Assembly (NCBI RefSeq): GCF_051960575.1
Contig: NZ_JBQCEE010000371.1
Span: forward strand, 1-5,790
Length of the DNA stretch: 5,790 nt
Reading direction: 5' to 3'
Source of the DNA: JBQCEE01 sp051960575
GTDB taxonomy: Bacteria; Actinomycetota; Actinomycetes; Mycobacteriales; Jatrophihabitantaceae
Part shown: piece after piece, positions 5,237-5,790 of the stretch
Position numbering within the stretch: position 1 is the first letter of the stretch
Layout: each line of letters starts with the position of its first letter
Program-made: the position numbers and the translations under genes
The notes under the pieces: model-generated
What the model was told of the DNA's origin: nothing
What the model saw: the letters and a program-made list of their open reading frames with translations, nothing else
The model's database searches: none

Positions 5237-5341
5237 CCGCCGTGCGGCCGACAGGACCGGTGGACGGCTCCACCCATCCGGTGGCAGGCGGTCCCGGCGG
5301 TGCCGCCGCCACACGACCACGACTCGCGACATGGGGGCAGG

Positions 5342-5790
5342 GTGTTCTCACGACCGGCCCGCCGCCCTGCGCTCTCGGCGGCCGAACTCCTCACCGCCGT
5401 CGACGCGCTCGCCGTCGTGCTCACCGACCCTGACGGTCTCGTCACCGACGTCACCGCGTCGGCCGCGCACCTGCTCGGCATCGGCCCCGGCGAGGGCGCC
5501 GGCCGCCCGGTGCTCGACCTGCTGCCGGTGCTGCAGCGCCCGTCGGGCGACGGCGGGCGGCGCAGCTGCTCGTTGCACGGTGCCGGGGACGCGACCGTCG
5601 AGGTGCGCACGACCGCCGTCTCGACCGGCTTCGTCCATGTGCTCTCGGTGCTCACCGACGTGCAGGCCGAGCTGGACGAGGCCCGCCGCGCGCACGCCCT
5701 CGACCGCCTGCTCGTCGACCACCTGCCCGCCGCCGTCGTCGGCGTGCTCGACCCCGACCTCCGCTGGCTGGCCCTCGGCGGCGAGCGGCT
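5342..5790 (+). CDS. PAS-domain signalling protein (N-terminal part, continues beyond window)
   Basis: 149 codons are visible and open to the window edge. The start is GTG, preceded by a G-rich stretch (GGGGG, four bases away); an in-frame GTG at 5300 is possible but adds an odd Pro/His-rich head. Residues from about 13 to 105 read as a PAS fold: ALAVVLTDPDGLVTDVTASA, then AAHLLGIGPGEGAGRPVLDLLP, then a later strand FVHVLSVLTDVQ. A charged helical linker (AELDEARRAHALDRLLVDH) leads into LPAAVVGVLDPDLRWLALGG, the beginning of a second PAS domain. No membrane helix or signal peptide precedes it, so it is probably a cytosolic sensor. The output (histidine kinase, SpoIIE-type phosphatase, GGDEF/EAL or other) lies outside. 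The third-position GC bias and PAS pattern support this frame over the long antisense open frame across the same bases. Confidence 0.75.
   Translation, partial: MFSRPARRPALSAAELLTAVDALAVVLTDPDGLVTDVTASAAHLLGIGPGEGAGRPVLDLLPVLQRPSGDGGRRSCSLHGAGDATVEVRTTAVSTGFVHVLSVLTDVQAELDEARRAHALDRLLVDHLPAAVVGVLDPDLRWLALGGER

Larger units (their letters stand above)
4929..5341. other. 413-base intergenic region rich in inverted repeats, no convincing gene
   Basis: Open frames here on both strands encode Arg/Pro/Gly-rich sequence without recognisable motifs and look like GC-driven chance frames. What is present is structure: hairpins at 4931-4947, 4985-5068 (outer arms), 5022-5036, 5041-5052, 5072-5113, 5143-5167, 5197-5236, 5259-5274 and 5296-5307, plus two direct repeats, TCGACCCG (4929, 4967) and CCGTGCACC (5114, 5145). 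High GC makes short hairpins common, so only the long perfect ones (11 and 16 bp) are strong evidence. The region may combine the FNT terminator with a leader RNA of the PAS gene, or a separate small RNA. Confidence 0.5.

Noticed and set aside
4975..5433. Plus-strand open frame of 152 codons in the intergenic region
   Set aside because: It covers the long hairpins, has no recognisable motif or good ribosome site, and overlaps the PAS gene in a different frame.
4810..5655. Minus-strand open frame of 281 codons across the intergenic region and PAS gene
   Set aside because: The product is Ser/Arg/Pro-rich without motifs, and it runs antisense to the end of the FNT gene and to a convincing PAS frame.

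Overview
The window comes from a very GC-rich genome. Real reading frames have G or C at nearly every third codon position, one gene starts with GTG, and genes are packed with 4-base ATGA overlaps. This fits a high-GC Actinomycetota chromosome, though no feature fixes the genus. I see no insertion sequence, phage gene, CRISPR array, tRNA or rRNA.

Minus strand, 3897 down to 1. This is a compact set of six genes read right to left: a Pro/Ala/Thr-rich exported or anchored protein (3897-3283), a small Thr/Ser-rich lipoprotein (3211-2936), ApbE-type FAD:protein FMN transferase (2931-1948), a short ferric-reductase-like haem membrane protein (1951-1361), a NuoF-like flavin/iron-sulfur protein (1364-120), and a single-cluster ferredoxin that runs off the window edge (118-1). 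The last five are separated by 4, -4, -4 and 1 bases, so they almost certainly form one translationally coupled operon. The parts suggest an electron relay: NAD(P)H and/or ferredoxin on the cytoplasmic side, an FMN/Fe-S protein, a four-histidine membrane haem protein, and a flavinylation enzyme. The usual substrate of ApbE, an FMN-binding-domain protein, is not in the window. Its expected place is taken by a 91-residue lipoprotein made almost only of Thr/Ser repeats.

Divergent intergenic region, 3898-4016. It is locally less GC-rich and holds a perfect TACCCG-AAG-CGGGTA inverted repeat and a wider TGTGA/TCACA inverted repeat. Promoters for both directions probably lie here.

Plus strand, 4017-4928. 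One formate/nitrite (FNT) family channel with all family signatures.

Intergenic 4929-5341 (413 bases). There is no convincing gene, but it holds many inverted repeats: a small hairpin just after the FNT stop, an 11-bp perfect inverted repeat closing a 62-base region with further hairpins, a 16-bp perfect GC-rich hairpin that looks like a terminator, and an imperfect 17-bp hairpin. This is the least explained stretch of the window.

Plus strand, 5342 to the edge. The N-terminal part of a PAS-domain signalling protein with a GTG start; its output domain lies outside the window.
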